A program made the position numbers and the translations under genes. From Sphingomonas pituitosa NBRC 102491 (GTDB lineage Bacteria > Pseudomonadota > Alphaproteobacteria > Sphingomonadales > Sphingomonadaceae), in NCBI RefSeq assembly GCF_001598435.1, contig NZ_BCYY01000034.1, positions 1 to 36,586 of the forward strand: a DNA stretch of 36,586 nucleotides. Reading direction: 5' to 3'. Shown piece by piece: positions 1 to 7,538 of the stretch (positions are counted from its first letter, which is position 1; every line of letters starts with the position of its first letter). The notes beneath the pieces are model-generated. The model was not told the DNA's origin, did not search any database, and saw only the letters and a program-made list of their open reading frames with translations.

Positions 1-63
1 GTTTTTCCCGGAACCATCCCCCAAACACCTGTAAATGCTGGGATTTTGCGATGATGGCGGGTT

Positions 64-96
64 GGCGAGAATGACCATTTGATGACCATTCTCGCC
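64..96. repeat. 10-bp inverted repeat enclosing a tandem 9-bp direct repeat
   Basis: Seen directly: a perfect 10-bp inverted repeat (GGCGAGAATG at 64-73, CATTCTCGCC at 87-96) with a 13-nt loop. Overlapping it are two copies of ATGACCATT at 71-79 and 82-90, an 11-bp period. The element lies just downstream of thiE, which reads leftwards and ends at 122. No T-tract follows on the minus strand, so it is a poor intrinsic terminator. A protein-binding or recombination site is possible but unproven. I recognise nothing else in bases 1-121. Confidence 0.5.
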
Positions 97-121
97 GAAT
101 CGCGGTCGAATCAGCCGTGAA

Positions 122-820
122 TCAGGCCTGCATGCGGGGAATCGCGGCGAATGCACGGACTGCTTCCGCCTCATCGCCGTTCCAGACGGCACTGCTCACC
201 GCGAGGAAGTCCGCGCCCGCCTGCACCAGGGGCGCCGCATTCGCCGGCGTGATCCCGCCGATCGCAACGCAGGGAATCTCGAACAGCGCCGACCACCAGG
301 ACAGGATCACCGGCTCGGGGCGATGGTCGGTCTGCTTGGTGGTGGTCGGATAAAAGGCGCCGAACGCAACATAGTCGGCACCTGCCTCCCCCGCGTCCAT
401 CGCCAGATGGCGGCTGTCGTGGCAGGTCACCCCGATCTGGACGTTCGGACCAAGGATCACGCGGGCTTCGCGGGCATCGCCGTCCCCCTGCCCCAGGTGC
501 ACGCCATCGGCGCCCAGGCGCTTGGCGAGGCTGACGCTGTCGTTGACGAGGAAGGCGACGTCGGCATCGGCACAGATGCGCTGCAGCGGCTCGGCAAGCT
601 TGGCGGCCTGGTGCTGGTCGACATCCTTCACCCGGAACTGGAAGGCGGCGACGGGGCCGGCATCGAGCGCGCGGCGCAGGCGATCCGGGAAGGCGCCGGT
701 CACGTCGAGCGGCGAGATCAGATAGAGCTGGCACGGCGGGCGACGATCGTCGCGGACGAATTTCTCGGCAAAGCCTTCGAGGTTCGCTTCGTCTTCGAGA
801 TCGTCGAAGGGATCGGACAT
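122..820 (-). CDS. thiE: Thiamine phosphate synthase (ThiE family)
   Basis: ThiE joins hydroxymethylpyrimidine diphosphate to the thiazole phosphate to make thiamine phosphate in the cytoplasm. The 232-aa product has the family signatures in order: QFRVKD near residue 61, FLVND near 90, DGVHLGQGD near 105-113 (Mg/diphosphate binding), YPTTTK near 157-162, and the phosphate-gripping AIGGI near 186-190. The chosen ATG at 820 has GGAG six bases upstream; an upstream in-frame start at 880 has no support. The first 28 or so residues are acidic (MSDPFDDLEDE) and extend beyond the usual ThiE barrel. The gene is last in the minus-strand tkt-gap-pgk-fba series, 164 bp after fba. I saw no TPP riboswitch. 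Its product leads to the cofactor of transketolase, encoded at the head of the same cluster. Confidence 0.93.
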   Translation of the reverse strand: MSDPFDDLEDEANLEGFAEKFVRDDRRPPCQLYLISPLDVTGAFPDRLRRALDAGPVAAFQFRVKDVDQHQAAKLAEPLQRICADADVAFLVNDSVSLAKRLGADGVHLGQGDGDAREARVILGPNVQIGVTCHDSRHLAMDAGEAGADYVAFGAFYPTTTKQTDHRPEPVILSWWSALFEIPCVAIGGITPANAAPLVQAGADFLAVSSAVWNGDEAEAVRAFAAIPRMQA

Positions 821-936
821 GGGGTACTCCGCTGCTGATGATCGGCGGAACGCTACCGCCTTTGCGGGCGGGCCTTCCACACCCTGTCCTTCGGGGTCAA
901 GCAGCGGGTGCGGCGCGCGGGACCGCGGCCGTTATG

Positions 937-982
937 CGGCGGCGCCGTTCGGGGCGAACCCCGCCGGCGCCGCCGGGGCAGG
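937..982 (-). terminator. GC-rich hairpin after fba, candidate terminator
   Basis: CGGCGGCGCCG (937-947) pairs perfectly with CGGCGCCGCCG (965-975). On the minus strand the intervening bases form an inner CGGGG-TTCG-CCCCG hairpin with a UUCG tetraloop. It lies 3 bp past the fba stop. There is no T-tract, so termination may be weak, leaving some read-through to thiE. Confidence 0.4.
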
Positions 983-984
983 TT

Positions 985-1902
985 TCAGGCCTCCTCGCCC
1001 TTGTAGATCGCGACCAGCTTGTCGAGCATCGCCAGCGCTTCGGCGCGCGGGCGCTGGAAAGTGTTGCGGCCGATGATCGAGCCATTGCCACCGCCGGCGA
1101 GAATGTCGCGCGCGTCCTGGTAGACGGCATCGGCGCCCTTCGACGCGCCGCCCGAGAAGACGACGATGCGGCGGCCGGCGAAGCAGCTCTGCACGACATG
1201 GGCGACCCGATCGGCCTGGTTCGACCAGTCGGTGCCCTCGTAGAGCTTCTTGGCCTCGGGCTGCTCGATATTGGCGGCGGGCAGCTTCACCTTGATGATA
1301 TGTGCGCCGAGCAGCGCCGCCATGTGCGCGGCATAGGCGCCGACGTCGAGCGCAAGTTCGCCGTCCTTGCTGAGCTTGCCGCCGCGCGGATAGGACCAGA
1401 TCACGGTGGCGATGCCGACCGAGGCTGCCTGGGCGCGCATTTCCTTGATCTCTTCCATCATCTCGAACACGCCGTCGGCGCCCGGATAGATGGTGAAGCC
1501 GATCGCCGAGCAGCCGAGCCGCAACGCGTCGTCGACGCCGCCGGTGACCGCCTGGTTGATGTCCGTCGCCCAGCTGTTCGAGCTGTTGACCTTGAGGATC
1601 GTCGGGATCTGGCCGGCGAAGGTGTCGGCGCCCGCCTCGATCATGCCCAGCGGCGCGGCATAGGCCGACAGGCCGGCGTCGATCGCGAGCTGGAAATGGT
1701 AATGGGGATCATAGGCATCGGGGTTCACCGCGAAGCTGCGCGCGGGGCCGTGCTCGAACCCCTGGTCGACCGGCAGGATGATGAGCTTGCCGGTGCCGCC
1801 CAGCCGCCCCTGCATCAGGATCCGCGCGAGGTTCGCCTTCACTCCGGGATTGTCGGAGCCGTAATTGTCGAGGATCGCTTTGATGGCCGGTGTGATGCCC
1901 AT
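985..1902 (-). CDS. fbaB: Class I fructose-bisphosphate aldolase (DhnA/FbaB type)
   Basis: The enzyme cleaves fructose 1,6-bisphosphate to dihydroxyacetone phosphate and glyceraldehyde 3-phosphate by Schiff-base chemistry, without metal. The 305-aa protein matches the DeoC/LacD-fold class I aldolases of archaeal type, not the metal-dependent class II enzyme. Visible landmarks are LPVDQGFEHGP near residues 43-53, IGFTIYPG near 134-141, the strand HIIKVKLP near 201-208 carrying the likely Schiff-base lysine (K204 by analogy with IKTS in DeoC), and phosphate-binding VVFSGG and SIIGRN loops near the C-terminus. The ATG at 1902 has GAGGAAC seven to eight bases upstream and gives the expected N-terminus MGITPAIKAIL; a longer in-frame version starting at 1971 adds unrelated residues. 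It follows pgk by 302 bp on the same strand. Confidence 0.9.
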   Translation of the reverse strand: MGITPAIKAILDNYGSDNPGVKANLARILMQGRLGGTGKLIILPVDQGFEHGPARSFAVNPDAYDPHYHFQLAIDAGLSAYAAPLGMIEAGADTFAGQIPTILKVNSSNSWATDINQAVTGGVDDALRLGCSAIGFTIYPGADGVFEMMEEIKEMRAQAASVGIATVIWSYPRGGKLSKDGELALDVGAYAAHMAALLGAHIIKVKLPAANIEQPEAKKLYEGTDWSNQADRVAHVVQSCFAGRRIVVFSGGASKGADAVYQDARDILAGGGNGSIIGRNTFQRPRAEALAMLDKLVAIYKGEEA

Positions 1903-1991
1903 GATGTTCCTCACATTGGTAATCGATGTGCGGTCCCTATCGCGGCAAATTGGTAACGAAAAGGCTGACAACGCTGGCCATATGCTGCGAA

Positions 1992-2017
1992 GCGAAAGTT
2001 ATTTCGCAACTGCGAAA
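1992..2017. promoter_or_regulatory. Palindromic candidate operator upstream of fba
   Basis: The 302-bp gap 1903-2204 between fba and pgk holds a locally AT-rich stretch with TTTCGCA (2002-2008)-AC-TGCGAAA (2011-2017), a perfect 7-bp inverted repeat. It overlaps a second palindrome, GCGAAA (1992-1997)-gtta-TTTCGC (2002-2007). Three half-sites of alternating orientation therefore lie about 90-115 bp upstream of the fba start. This looks like a binding site for a dimeric repressor or activator. Which regulator binds is unknown. The rest of the gap holds the pgk terminator (2152-2183) and nothing else I recognise. Confidence 0.45.
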
Positions 2018-2151
2018 CAGCTGAAGGACCTGCCGCCGAATTGGTTCGAAATTGGTTTTCAGAAGCTGTCTTATTGACGCGATACCACGATATCGCACCA
2101 CGATCGGACCGCAGGGTGCGGGAGAATCGACCGGTGATCGACGAAACAGAG

Positions 2152-2183
2152 AGGGGCGGGGAACGCTGCCGCGCCCCGCCCCT
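2152..2183 (-). terminator. Terminator-like hairpin after pgk
   Basis: AGGGGCGGGG (2152-2161) and CCCCGCCCCT (2174-2183) form a perfect 10-bp stem with a 12-nt loop, 21 bp past the pgk stop. On the minus strand the stem is followed by CTCTGTTTCG, a weak T-rich run. It probably reduces pgk read-through into fba. Confidence 0.6.
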
Positions 2184-2204
2184 TTCCTGCTGATTGCCTG
2201 GACC

Positions 2205-3395
2205 TCAGCGCGCGAGCGCGGCGACGCCGGGGAGTTCCTTGCCTTCCATCCATTCGAGGAAGGCACCGCCCGCGGTCGAGACGAAGCTGAACTCGCCCGC
2301 CACACCGGCCTGGTTGAGCGCCGCCACCGTATCGCCGCCGCCGGCGACCGAGACGAGCTGTCCTTCCTTGGTGAGCGCGGCCGCGGTGCGGGCGAGCGAG
2401 ACGGTCGCCGCATCGAACGGCGGGATCTCGAACGCGCCCATCGGCCCGTTCCAGACCAGGGTCTTGCAGGTCTTGAGCACGTCGGCCAGCGCCTCGGTGG
2501 CGGCGGGGCCGACATCGAGGATCATCTCGTCGGCGGCGACTTCGTGGACGTTGACGGTGCGCACCGGCGGGTTGGCGCGGAATTCCTTCGCCACCACCAC
2601 GTCGTACGGCAGGTGGACGGTGCAGCCCGCGGCATCGGCGGCGTCGAGGATCTCCTCGGCGGTGCCGGTGAGGTCATGCTCGCACAGGCTCTTGCCCACA
2701 TCGACGCCGCGTGCGGCGAGGAAGGTGTTGGCCATGCCGCCGCCGATGATCAGGTGATCAACCTTGGCGACGAGGTGCTTGAGCACGTCGAGCTTGGTCG
2801 ACACCTTGGCGCCGCCGACCACCGCCGCGACCGGATGCTCGGGATTGCCGAGCGCCTTGTCGAGCGCGTCGAGCTCGGCTTCCATCTGGCGGCCGGCAAA
2901 GGCGGGCAGCTTGTGGGCGAGGCCCTCGGTCGAGGCGTGTGCGCGGTGCGCGGCCGAGAAGGCGTCGTTGACATAGAGGTCGCCGAGGGCTGCGAAGCGA
3001 TCGACCACGGCCGGGTCGTTCTTCTCTTCACCGCCGAAGAAGCGGGTGTTTTCCAGGAGCGCGATGTCGCCGTTGTTCAGCGTCGCGACCGAGGCGGCAT
3101 CGCCTTCCCAGTCGATATAGCGGACCGGGCGGCCGAGCACCTGCTCGAACGGCTTCACCACCTGGGCGAGCGACAGCTCGGCGCTGGGATTGCCCTTGGG
3201 GCGGCCGAAATGGGCGAGGACCAGCACCTTGGCGCCCTTGTCCGCCAGTTCGGCGACGGTCTGGATCGCAGCGCGCAGACGCGTGTCGTCGGTCACCTTG
3301 CCGTCGGCCATCGGCACGTTGAGGTCCTCGCGGACCAGCACCCGCTTGCCGGTGATATCGCCCATGTCGTCGAGCGTCTTGAAATTGCGCGCCAT
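2205..3395 (-). CDS. pgk: Phosphoglycerate kinase
   Basis: The enzyme transfers phosphate between 1,3-bisphosphoglycerate and ADP in lower glycolysis, reversibly in gluconeogenesis. The 396-aa product has the normal family length. Signatures are KRVLVREDLNVPM near residues 15-27 (substrate-binding N-domain), LAHFGRPKG near 62-70, LLENTRFF, the basic patch YVNDAFSAAHRAHAST, VVGGAKVSTK for nucleotide binding, WNGPMGAFE, and the C-terminal VAGGGDTVAAL hinge with STAGGAFLE. The ATG at 3395 has GAGGGG eight to nine bases upstream and gives the expected start MARNFKTLDD; 45 in-frame upstream codons are non-homologous. The gene follows gap by a 317-bp gap that contains a dispersed repeat, so it may have its own promoter. 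Confidence 0.96.
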   Translation of the reverse strand: MARNFKTLDDMGDITGKRVLVREDLNVPMADGKVTDDTRLRAAIQTVAELADKGAKVLVLAHFGRPKGNPSAELSLAQVVKPFEQVLGRPVRYIDWEGDAASVATLNNGDIALLENTRFFGGEEKNDPAVVDRFAALGDLYVNDAFSAAHRAHASTEGLAHKLPAFAGRQMEAELDALDKALGNPEHPVAAVVGGAKVSTKLDVLKHLVAKVDHLIIGGGMANTFLAARGVDVGKSLCEHDLTGTAEEILDAADAAGCTVHLPYDVVVAKEFRANPPVRTVNVHEVAADEMILDVGPAATEALADVLKTCKTLVWNGPMGAFEIPPFDAATVSLARTAAALTKEGQLVSVAGGGDTVAALNQAGVAGEFSFVSTAGGAFLEWMEGKELPGVAALAR

Positions 3396-3503
3396 GCTGA
3401 ACCCCTCGCGTTTGAATTGCTGCGCGAGCGGCATCCTGATGGCGGAGCGCTCGCAAGTTGCGCTGTATTCTCTCGGCCGTCTCGTTTTACCGTCCCCACA
3501 GCC

Positions 3504-3597
3504 GTCATCACGGCGAAGGCCGGGATACATTGGCCTGGACGTTCTCGCTCCTGCCTCGCCCGAGTGGCGAATGGATCCCGGCTTTCGCCGGGATGAC
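3504..3597. repeat. Dispersed palindromic intergenic repeat, copy 1
   Basis: Two 30-nt arms, 3504-3533 and 3568-3597, are inverted copies of each other with 4 mismatches. The outer edge begins GTCATCACGGCGAAGGCCGG. The same element, with the same edges and length, recurs at 22564-22658. It sits in the 317-bp gap 3396-3712 between pgk and gap. The remainder of that gap is a second hairpin (3675-3698) and the probable upstream region of pgk; no gene is visible. Confidence 0.85.
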
Positions 3598-3674
3598 AGA
3601 AGGAAAGCGACGTAACGATCTACCAGCCGAGCGGAGATCCGGAAGGGGCGTGGCAGTGAAGCCGCCCCTCCCCT

Positions 3675-3698
3675 GCCCCTCCCGCGAGCGGGAGGGGC
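3675..3698. terminator. Perfect 11-bp hairpin after gap, terminator or mobile hairpin repeat
   Basis: GCCCCTCCCGC (3675-3685) and GCGGGAGGGGC (3688-3698) are perfect complements, 15 bp past the gap stop. There is no T-tract. A near-identical hairpin occurs at 19210-19231, so this is also a member of a dispersed CCCCTCCCGC family that may act as a 3' transcript end. Confidence 0.55.
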
Positions 3699-3712
3699 TT
3701 CGGGTAATTAGA

Positions 3713-4717
3713 TCAGAGCCCGGCCATCACGGTCGCGGTGTCGACCATGCGGTTCGAGAAGCCCCATTCATTGTCGTACCAGCTGACGACGCGGACCAGC
3801 TTGCCGTCGATCACTGCGGTCTCCAGGCTGTCGACGGTCGACGAGGCGGGCGTGTGGACGATGTCGGCCGAGACGATCGGATCGGCCGTGTAGACGAGCA
3901 CGCCCTTGAGCGGACCGCTCTCCGAGGCCGCCTTCAGCACCGCGTTGACTTCCTCGACCGAGGTATCGCGGCCCGGCATGAAGGTCAGGTCGACGAGGCT
4001 GCCGTCCGGCACCGGCACGCGCACGGCCGAACCGTCGAGCTTGCCCTTGAGCTCCGGCAGCACCTCGCCCACCGCGCGGGCGGCGCCCGTCGTGGTCGGG
4101 ATGATCGACATCGCGGCGGCGCGCGCACGGCGCAGATCCGGGTGGATCTGGTCGAGGATCTTCTGGTCGTTGGTATAGGCGTGCACCGTGGTCATCAGGC
4201 CGCGCTCGATGCCGATCGCGTCGTTGAGGACCTTGGCGACCGGCGCCAGGCAATTGGTGGTGCACGACGCGTTGGAGACGATCGTGTGCTCGGCGGCCAG
4301 CTTGTCGTGGTTCACGCCGTAGACCACGGTGAGGTCGACATTCTTGCCCGGGGCCGAGATCAGCACCTTCTTGGCGCCGGCGTCGATATGCTTCTGGGCC
4401 GATGCGCGATCGGTGAAGAAGCCGGTGCACTCGAGCACGATGTCGACGCCGTTTGCGGCGTGCGGCAGGTTCGCCGGATCGCGCTCGGCGGTGACCTTGA
4501 TGCGCTTACCGTCGACGACGATGTCGTTGCCGTCGGCTTCGACCGTGCCGGGATACTTGCCGTGGATGCTGTCCCGCGAGAACAGCCAGGCGTTCGACTT
4601 GGCGTCCGACAGGTCGTTGATCGTGACCAGCTCGAGGCCGCTTTCCGGGCGCTCGAGGATCGCGCGTGCCACCAGACGGCCGATACGTCCGAAACCGTTG
4701 ATCGCAACCTTCGTCAT
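3713..4717 (-). CDS. gap: Glyceraldehyde-3-phosphate dehydrogenase, NAD type
   Basis: The enzyme oxidises and phosphorylates glyceraldehyde 3-phosphate to 1,3-bisphosphoglycerate. The 334-aa protein carries the Rossmann motif INGFGRIGR at residues 6-14 and an Asp in TINDL near 35, typical of NAD preference. The catalytic motif is SNASCTTNC (nucleophile C152), with the partner His in TTVHAYTNDQ (H179) and the C-terminal WYDNEWGFSNRM. The ATG at 4717 overlaps the tkt stop as ATGA, which implies translational coupling. It lies second in the tkt-gap-pgk-fba series. Confidence 0.97.
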   Translation of the reverse strand: MTKVAINGFGRIGRLVARAILERPESGLELVTINDLSDAKSNAWLFSRDSIHGKYPGTVEADGNDIVVDGKRIKVTAERDPANLPHAANGVDIVLECTGFFTDRASAQKHIDAGAKKVLISAPGKNVDLTVVYGVNHDKLAAEHTIVSNASCTTNCLAPVAKVLNDAIGIERGLMTTVHAYTNDQKILDQIHPDLRRARAAAMSIIPTTTGAARAVGEVLPELKGKLDGSAVRVPVPDGSLVDLTFMPGRDTSVEEVNAVLKAASESGPLKGVLVYTADPIVSADIVHTPASSTVDSLETAVIDGKLVRVVSWYDNEWGFSNRMVDTATVMAGL

Positions 4718-6681
4718 GCCTGTTCTCCGTTCAGCTTAGCGAGGATCTGGGGCACGATGGCGCCCGCAGTGAGTCCGAAATGTTCGTAGAGCTTTAGATA
4801 GGGGCCCGAGGCGCCGAAACTATCCACGCCGAAGCGCAAACCATCGTTTCCGGTATAGCGCTCCCACCCGAAGGTGGTGCCTGCCTCGATCGAGACCTTG
4901 AGCGCATCCGCCGGCAGGATGTCGCGCTTATAGGCCGCGTCCTGCGCGTCGAAACGCTCGAAGCAGGGAACCGAGACGACATCGGCGCCGATACCCTGGG
5001 CTTCCAGCGCCTCACGCACCGCGACGGCGATCTCCACTTCCGAGCCGGTAGCATACAGCACCACCTTGCGCGGCGCTTCCGCTTCCAGCAGCGCATAGGC
5101 GCCCCGGGCCGAGCGGTTCTCTGCGGCTTCGGTGCGCAGCTGCGGCAGGTTCTGGCGGCTGAGCGCGATCAGCGCGGGACCGTCGGTCTTGGCGAGCGCG
5201 GCTTCCCACGCCTCGGCGGTCTCGACGACGTCGCACGGACGCCACACGTCGAGGTTGGGGATGACGCGCAGGCTCATCAGATGCTCGACCGGCTGGTGGG
5301 TCGGGCCATCCTCGCCCAGACCGATCGAATCGTGCGTCATCACATAGACGACGCGGGCATGCTGGAGCGCCGAGAGGCGGATCGCGGCCCGCGCATAATC
5401 CGCAAACACGAGGAAGGTGCCGCCATAGGGGATCACGCCCCCGTGCAGCGCCATGCCGTTCATCGCCGCGGCCATGCCGAATTCGCGGATGCCGTAGTTG
5501 AGGTAGCGGCCGCCGTAATTATCGGCATCGAGCCGCTGCAGCCCCTTGGTCAGCGTGTTGTTCGAGCCGGTGAGGTCGGCCGAGCCGCCGATCGTCTCGT
5601 CCAGGATCGCGTTGACCGCCTCCAGCGCCAGTTCGGACGCCTTGCGGGTCGCGACCTTTTGCGGATTGGCGAGCAGCTGCTGGATGTGCGGCTGGAGCAG
5701 GTTGGGCTGCACGTCGCCGCGGCGTTCCCAGCCGAGGCGATCCGGGTGGCCGGCCAGGCGCTCCTTCCAGGCGGCGTGCGGCGCAGCACCGCGGGCACCG
5801 GCTTCCAGCCAGGCGTCGCGGATTTCGCCGGGAATCTCGAACGCCGGGTGGTTCCAGCCGAGCGCGGCGCGAGCGGCGGCGACTTCGTCCTTGCCCAGCG
5901 GCGAACCGTGGACCTTCGACGAGCCCTGCTTGTTCGGCGCGCCCTTGCCGATCACCGTGCGGCACTTGACCAGCACCGGCTTGTCGCTGGCGATCGCCTC
6001 GTCGAGCGCGCGGACGATGTCCGCCTCGTCATGGCCGTCGCATTCGACGACATGCCAGCCGGTGGCGCGATAGCGAGCGGGAATGTCCTCGACCGACGAG
6101 AGCGAAACCGCGCCGTCGATGGTGATCTTGTTGTCGTCCCACAGCACGATCAGGCGGTTGAGCTTCAGATGGCCCGCGATGCCGATCGCTTCGTGGTTGA
6201 TGCCTTCCATCAGGCAGCCGTCGCCGGCGATCACCCAGGTCTTGTGGTCGACCAGGTCGTCGCCGAAGGTGGCGTTCAGGTGCCGCTCGGCAATCGCCAT
6301 GCCGACCGCCATCGCGAGGCCCTGGCCGAGCGGGCCGGTGGTGCATTCGACGCCGGCGAGCTCGAAATTCTCCGGATGGCCCGCGCACGGGCTGCCGATC
6401 TGGCGGAAGTTCCGGATGTCGTCGAGCGTCGGGCGGGCATAGCCCGTCAGGTGCAGGAGCGAATAGAGCAGCATCGAGCCGTGGCCGGCCGAGAGCACGA
6501 ACCGGTCGCGGTCGGGCCAGGCAGGATCGGCCGGATCGAACTTCAGATAGCGCTGGAACAGGACGGTCGCGACATCGGCCATGCCCATCGGCATGCCCGG
6601 GTGGCCCGAATTGGCGGCCTCGACCGCGTCCATGGAGAGCGCGCGGATCGCATTGGCGCAATCGGCAAAGGATGCTGTCAC
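4714..6681 (-). CDS. tkt: Transketolase
   Basis: This TPP-dependent enzyme moves two-carbon units between ketose and aldose phosphates in the non-oxidative pentose-phosphate pathway. The 655-aa product has the usual length. The N-terminal TPP domain shows ANSGHPGMPMG near residues 23-33, a TGPLGQG stretch, and the TPP/Mg motif beginning GDG at 153-155 (GDGCLMEG). The pyrimidine domain includes YGIREFGMAAAMNG, THDSIGLGEDGPTHQP and the C-terminal ATGSEVEIA. I chose a GTG start at 6681 because GGGGA lies eight bases upstream and family similarity begins at once (TASFADCANAIRALSMDAV). The open frame continues 125 codons upstream with low-complexity Arg-rich sequence overlapping the divergent zauP region, which I reject. 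It heads the sugar-phosphate cluster. Confidence 0.95.
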   Translation of the reverse strand: MTASFADCANAIRALSMDAVEAANSGHPGMPMGMADVATVLFQRYLKFDPADPAWPDRDRFVLSAGHGSMLLYSLLHLTGYARPTLDDIRNFRQIGSPCAGHPENFELAGVECTTGPLGQGLAMAVGMAIAERHLNATFGDDLVDHKTWVIAGDGCLMEGINHEAIGIAGHLKLNRLIVLWDDNKITIDGAVSLSSVEDIPARYRATGWHVVECDGHDEADIVRALDEAIASDKPVLVKCRTVIGKGAPNKQGSSKVHGSPLGKDEVAAARAALGWNHPAFEIPGEIRDAWLEAGARGAAPHAAWKERLAGHPDRLGWERRGDVQPNLLQPHIQQLLANPQKVATRKASELALEAVNAILDETIGGSADLTGSNNTLTKGLQRLDADNYGGRYLNYGIREFGMAAAMNGMALHGGVIPYGGTFLVFADYARAAIRLSALQHARVVYVMTHDSIGLGEDGPTHQPVEHLMSLRVIPNLDVWRPCDVVETAEAWEAALAKTDGPALIALSRQNLPQLRTEAAENRSARGAYALLEAEAPRKVVLYATGSEVEIAVAVREALEAQGIGADVVSVPCFERFDAQDAAYKRDILPADALKVSIEAGTTFGWERYTGNDGLRFGVDSFGASGPYLKLYEHFGLTAGAIVPQILAKLNGEQA

Positions 6682-6818
6682 GTGATATTCCCCATTTGGT
6701 CGCGGACGCCTTTGGAAGCACGGGGGCCCCGCGTCAACCGTTCGGCGCAACCGCGCGCGCGGGGCATTATGCCGCGCCGGCCTTGCCGCTGCGGCGATCC
6801 ATGCTATCCGGCGGCATA

Positions 6819-7043
6819 ATGTCCGACCTAGTATCAGATCGTATCGAACGGGCTCTAAAGCGCATCGAAGTCGCAGCCGCGTCGCAAGCGCTTGTACGCA
6901 CTCGGCTGGAAGCGCGAAACGAGGCGTTGCGCGCGCGAATCGAGTCGGCAATCGGCGAGCTGGACGCGCTGATCGCCATCGAGCGCGAAGTCGAAGCCGA
7001 AGCCGAAGCCGCGGCACCCGGCGACGAAGAGGACGAAGGCTGA
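6819..7043 (+). CDS. Small coiled-coil protein upstream of zapA (ZauP-like)
   Basis: A 74-residue, strongly helical, charged protein. It has heptad-like spacing through RIERALKRIEVAAASQALVR and a Glu/Ala-rich acidic tail ending EEDEG. Its stop overlaps the zapA start as TGATG. In Caulobacter a short coiled-coil protein encoded immediately upstream of zapA, ZauP, works with ZapA to focus the Z-ring. Position, size and coiled-coil character suggest the same role here, by inference rather than by a clear sequence signature. An alternative in-frame ATG at 6801 would add six residues. It is divergent from tkt. Confidence 0.75.
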   Translation: MSDLVSDRIERALKRIEVAAASQALVRTRLEARNEALRARIESAIGELDALIAIEREVEAEAEAAAPGDEEDEG

Positions 7044-7345
7044 TGGCAGACATCACGCTCCAGGTTGCCGGGCGCAGCTACACGGTTTCCGCCCGCGAGG
7101 ACGACATGCCCCACCTCCGCGAACTGGAGGCGCGGATCGGCCGCCATGCCGATGCGGCGATGCGCGCCGCCGGGGGCCAGAGCGGCGAGCGCACCCTGCT
7201 CTACCTCGCGCTGATCCTGGCCGACGCACTGGACGAGTCCGAGAAGAAGCCTGCAGCCGCGCTTTCCGACACGTTGCTCGAGCGGATCGCCGATCGGCTG
7301 GAAGCCGTTGCCGAGGCCCTTGAGGAAAGCAACGCGACGTCCTAA
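7043..7345 (+). CDS. zapA: Cell division protein ZapA
   Basis: ZapA binds and cross-links FtsZ protofilaments to stabilise the Z-ring. The 100-aa protein has the ZapA N-terminal beta region (ITLQVAGRSYTVSAREDD), the LRELEARIGRHADA helix, the LLYLALILADAL core near residues 51-63, and a C-terminal coiled-coil tail. Its start overlaps the upstream coiled-coil gene by one base. It is followed directly by 6S RNA and fau, the arrangement known from many proteobacteria. Its TAA stop forms part of the apparent -10 box of the 6S promoter. Confidence 0.92.
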   Translation: MADITLQVAGRSYTVSAREDDMPHLRELEARIGRHADAAMRAAGGQSGERTLLYLALILADALDESEKKPAAALSDTLLERIADRLEAVAEALEESNATS

Positions 7346-7348
7346 ATA
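7320..7348 (+). promoter_or_regulatory. Sigma-70-type promoter of 6S RNA inside the zapA 3' end
   Basis: TTGAGG (7320-7325), a 17-bp spacer and TAAATA (7343-7348) have the right spacing to start transcription near 7354-7356. That is the 5' edge of the 6S closing stem. The TAA of the -10 box is the zapA stop codon. Confidence 0.65.
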
Positions 7349-7353
7349 GAGGA

Positions 7354-7521
7354 GTGACGGGAACTGCCCGGTGCGAGCCTTAGCAATTATCCCTGAGGCT
7401 ATAATCTTCATCCATGGGAGCTGTCCCTGTGCAGATCCTGGTCTGCAACATATGGTTCCCACCTGACGTTCTGTGCGTCGGTGGATATTCAGGCCAACGG
7501 CCCATGGTGGTTCCCGTCACA
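7354..7521 (+). ncRNA. ssrS: 6S RNA
   Basis: 6S RNA sequesters sigma-70 RNA polymerase by mimicking an open promoter. The 5' segment GTGACGGGAA (7354-7363) pairs perfectly with TTCCCGTCAC (7511-7520) to form the terminal closing stem. Between them, imperfect pairing and a central region are consistent with the long bulged rod of 6S. The length of about 168 nt and the location between zapA and fau match the known genetic context. The exact ends are inferred from the stem and the promoter at 7320-7348. Confidence 0.85.
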
Positions 7522-7538
7522 CCTTCCATGCTGATCCG

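Noticed and set aside
821..984. TPP riboswitch before thiE
   Set aside because: I looked for the conserved CTGAGA and ACCTGATC-type elements and did not find them; the gap is filled by a GC hairpin.
6682..7056. N-terminal extension of transketolase to an upstream ATG
   Set aside because: The extra 125 residues are low-complexity Arg-rich and overlap the divergent coiled-coil gene; a GTG with a good ribosome-binding site matches the family start.
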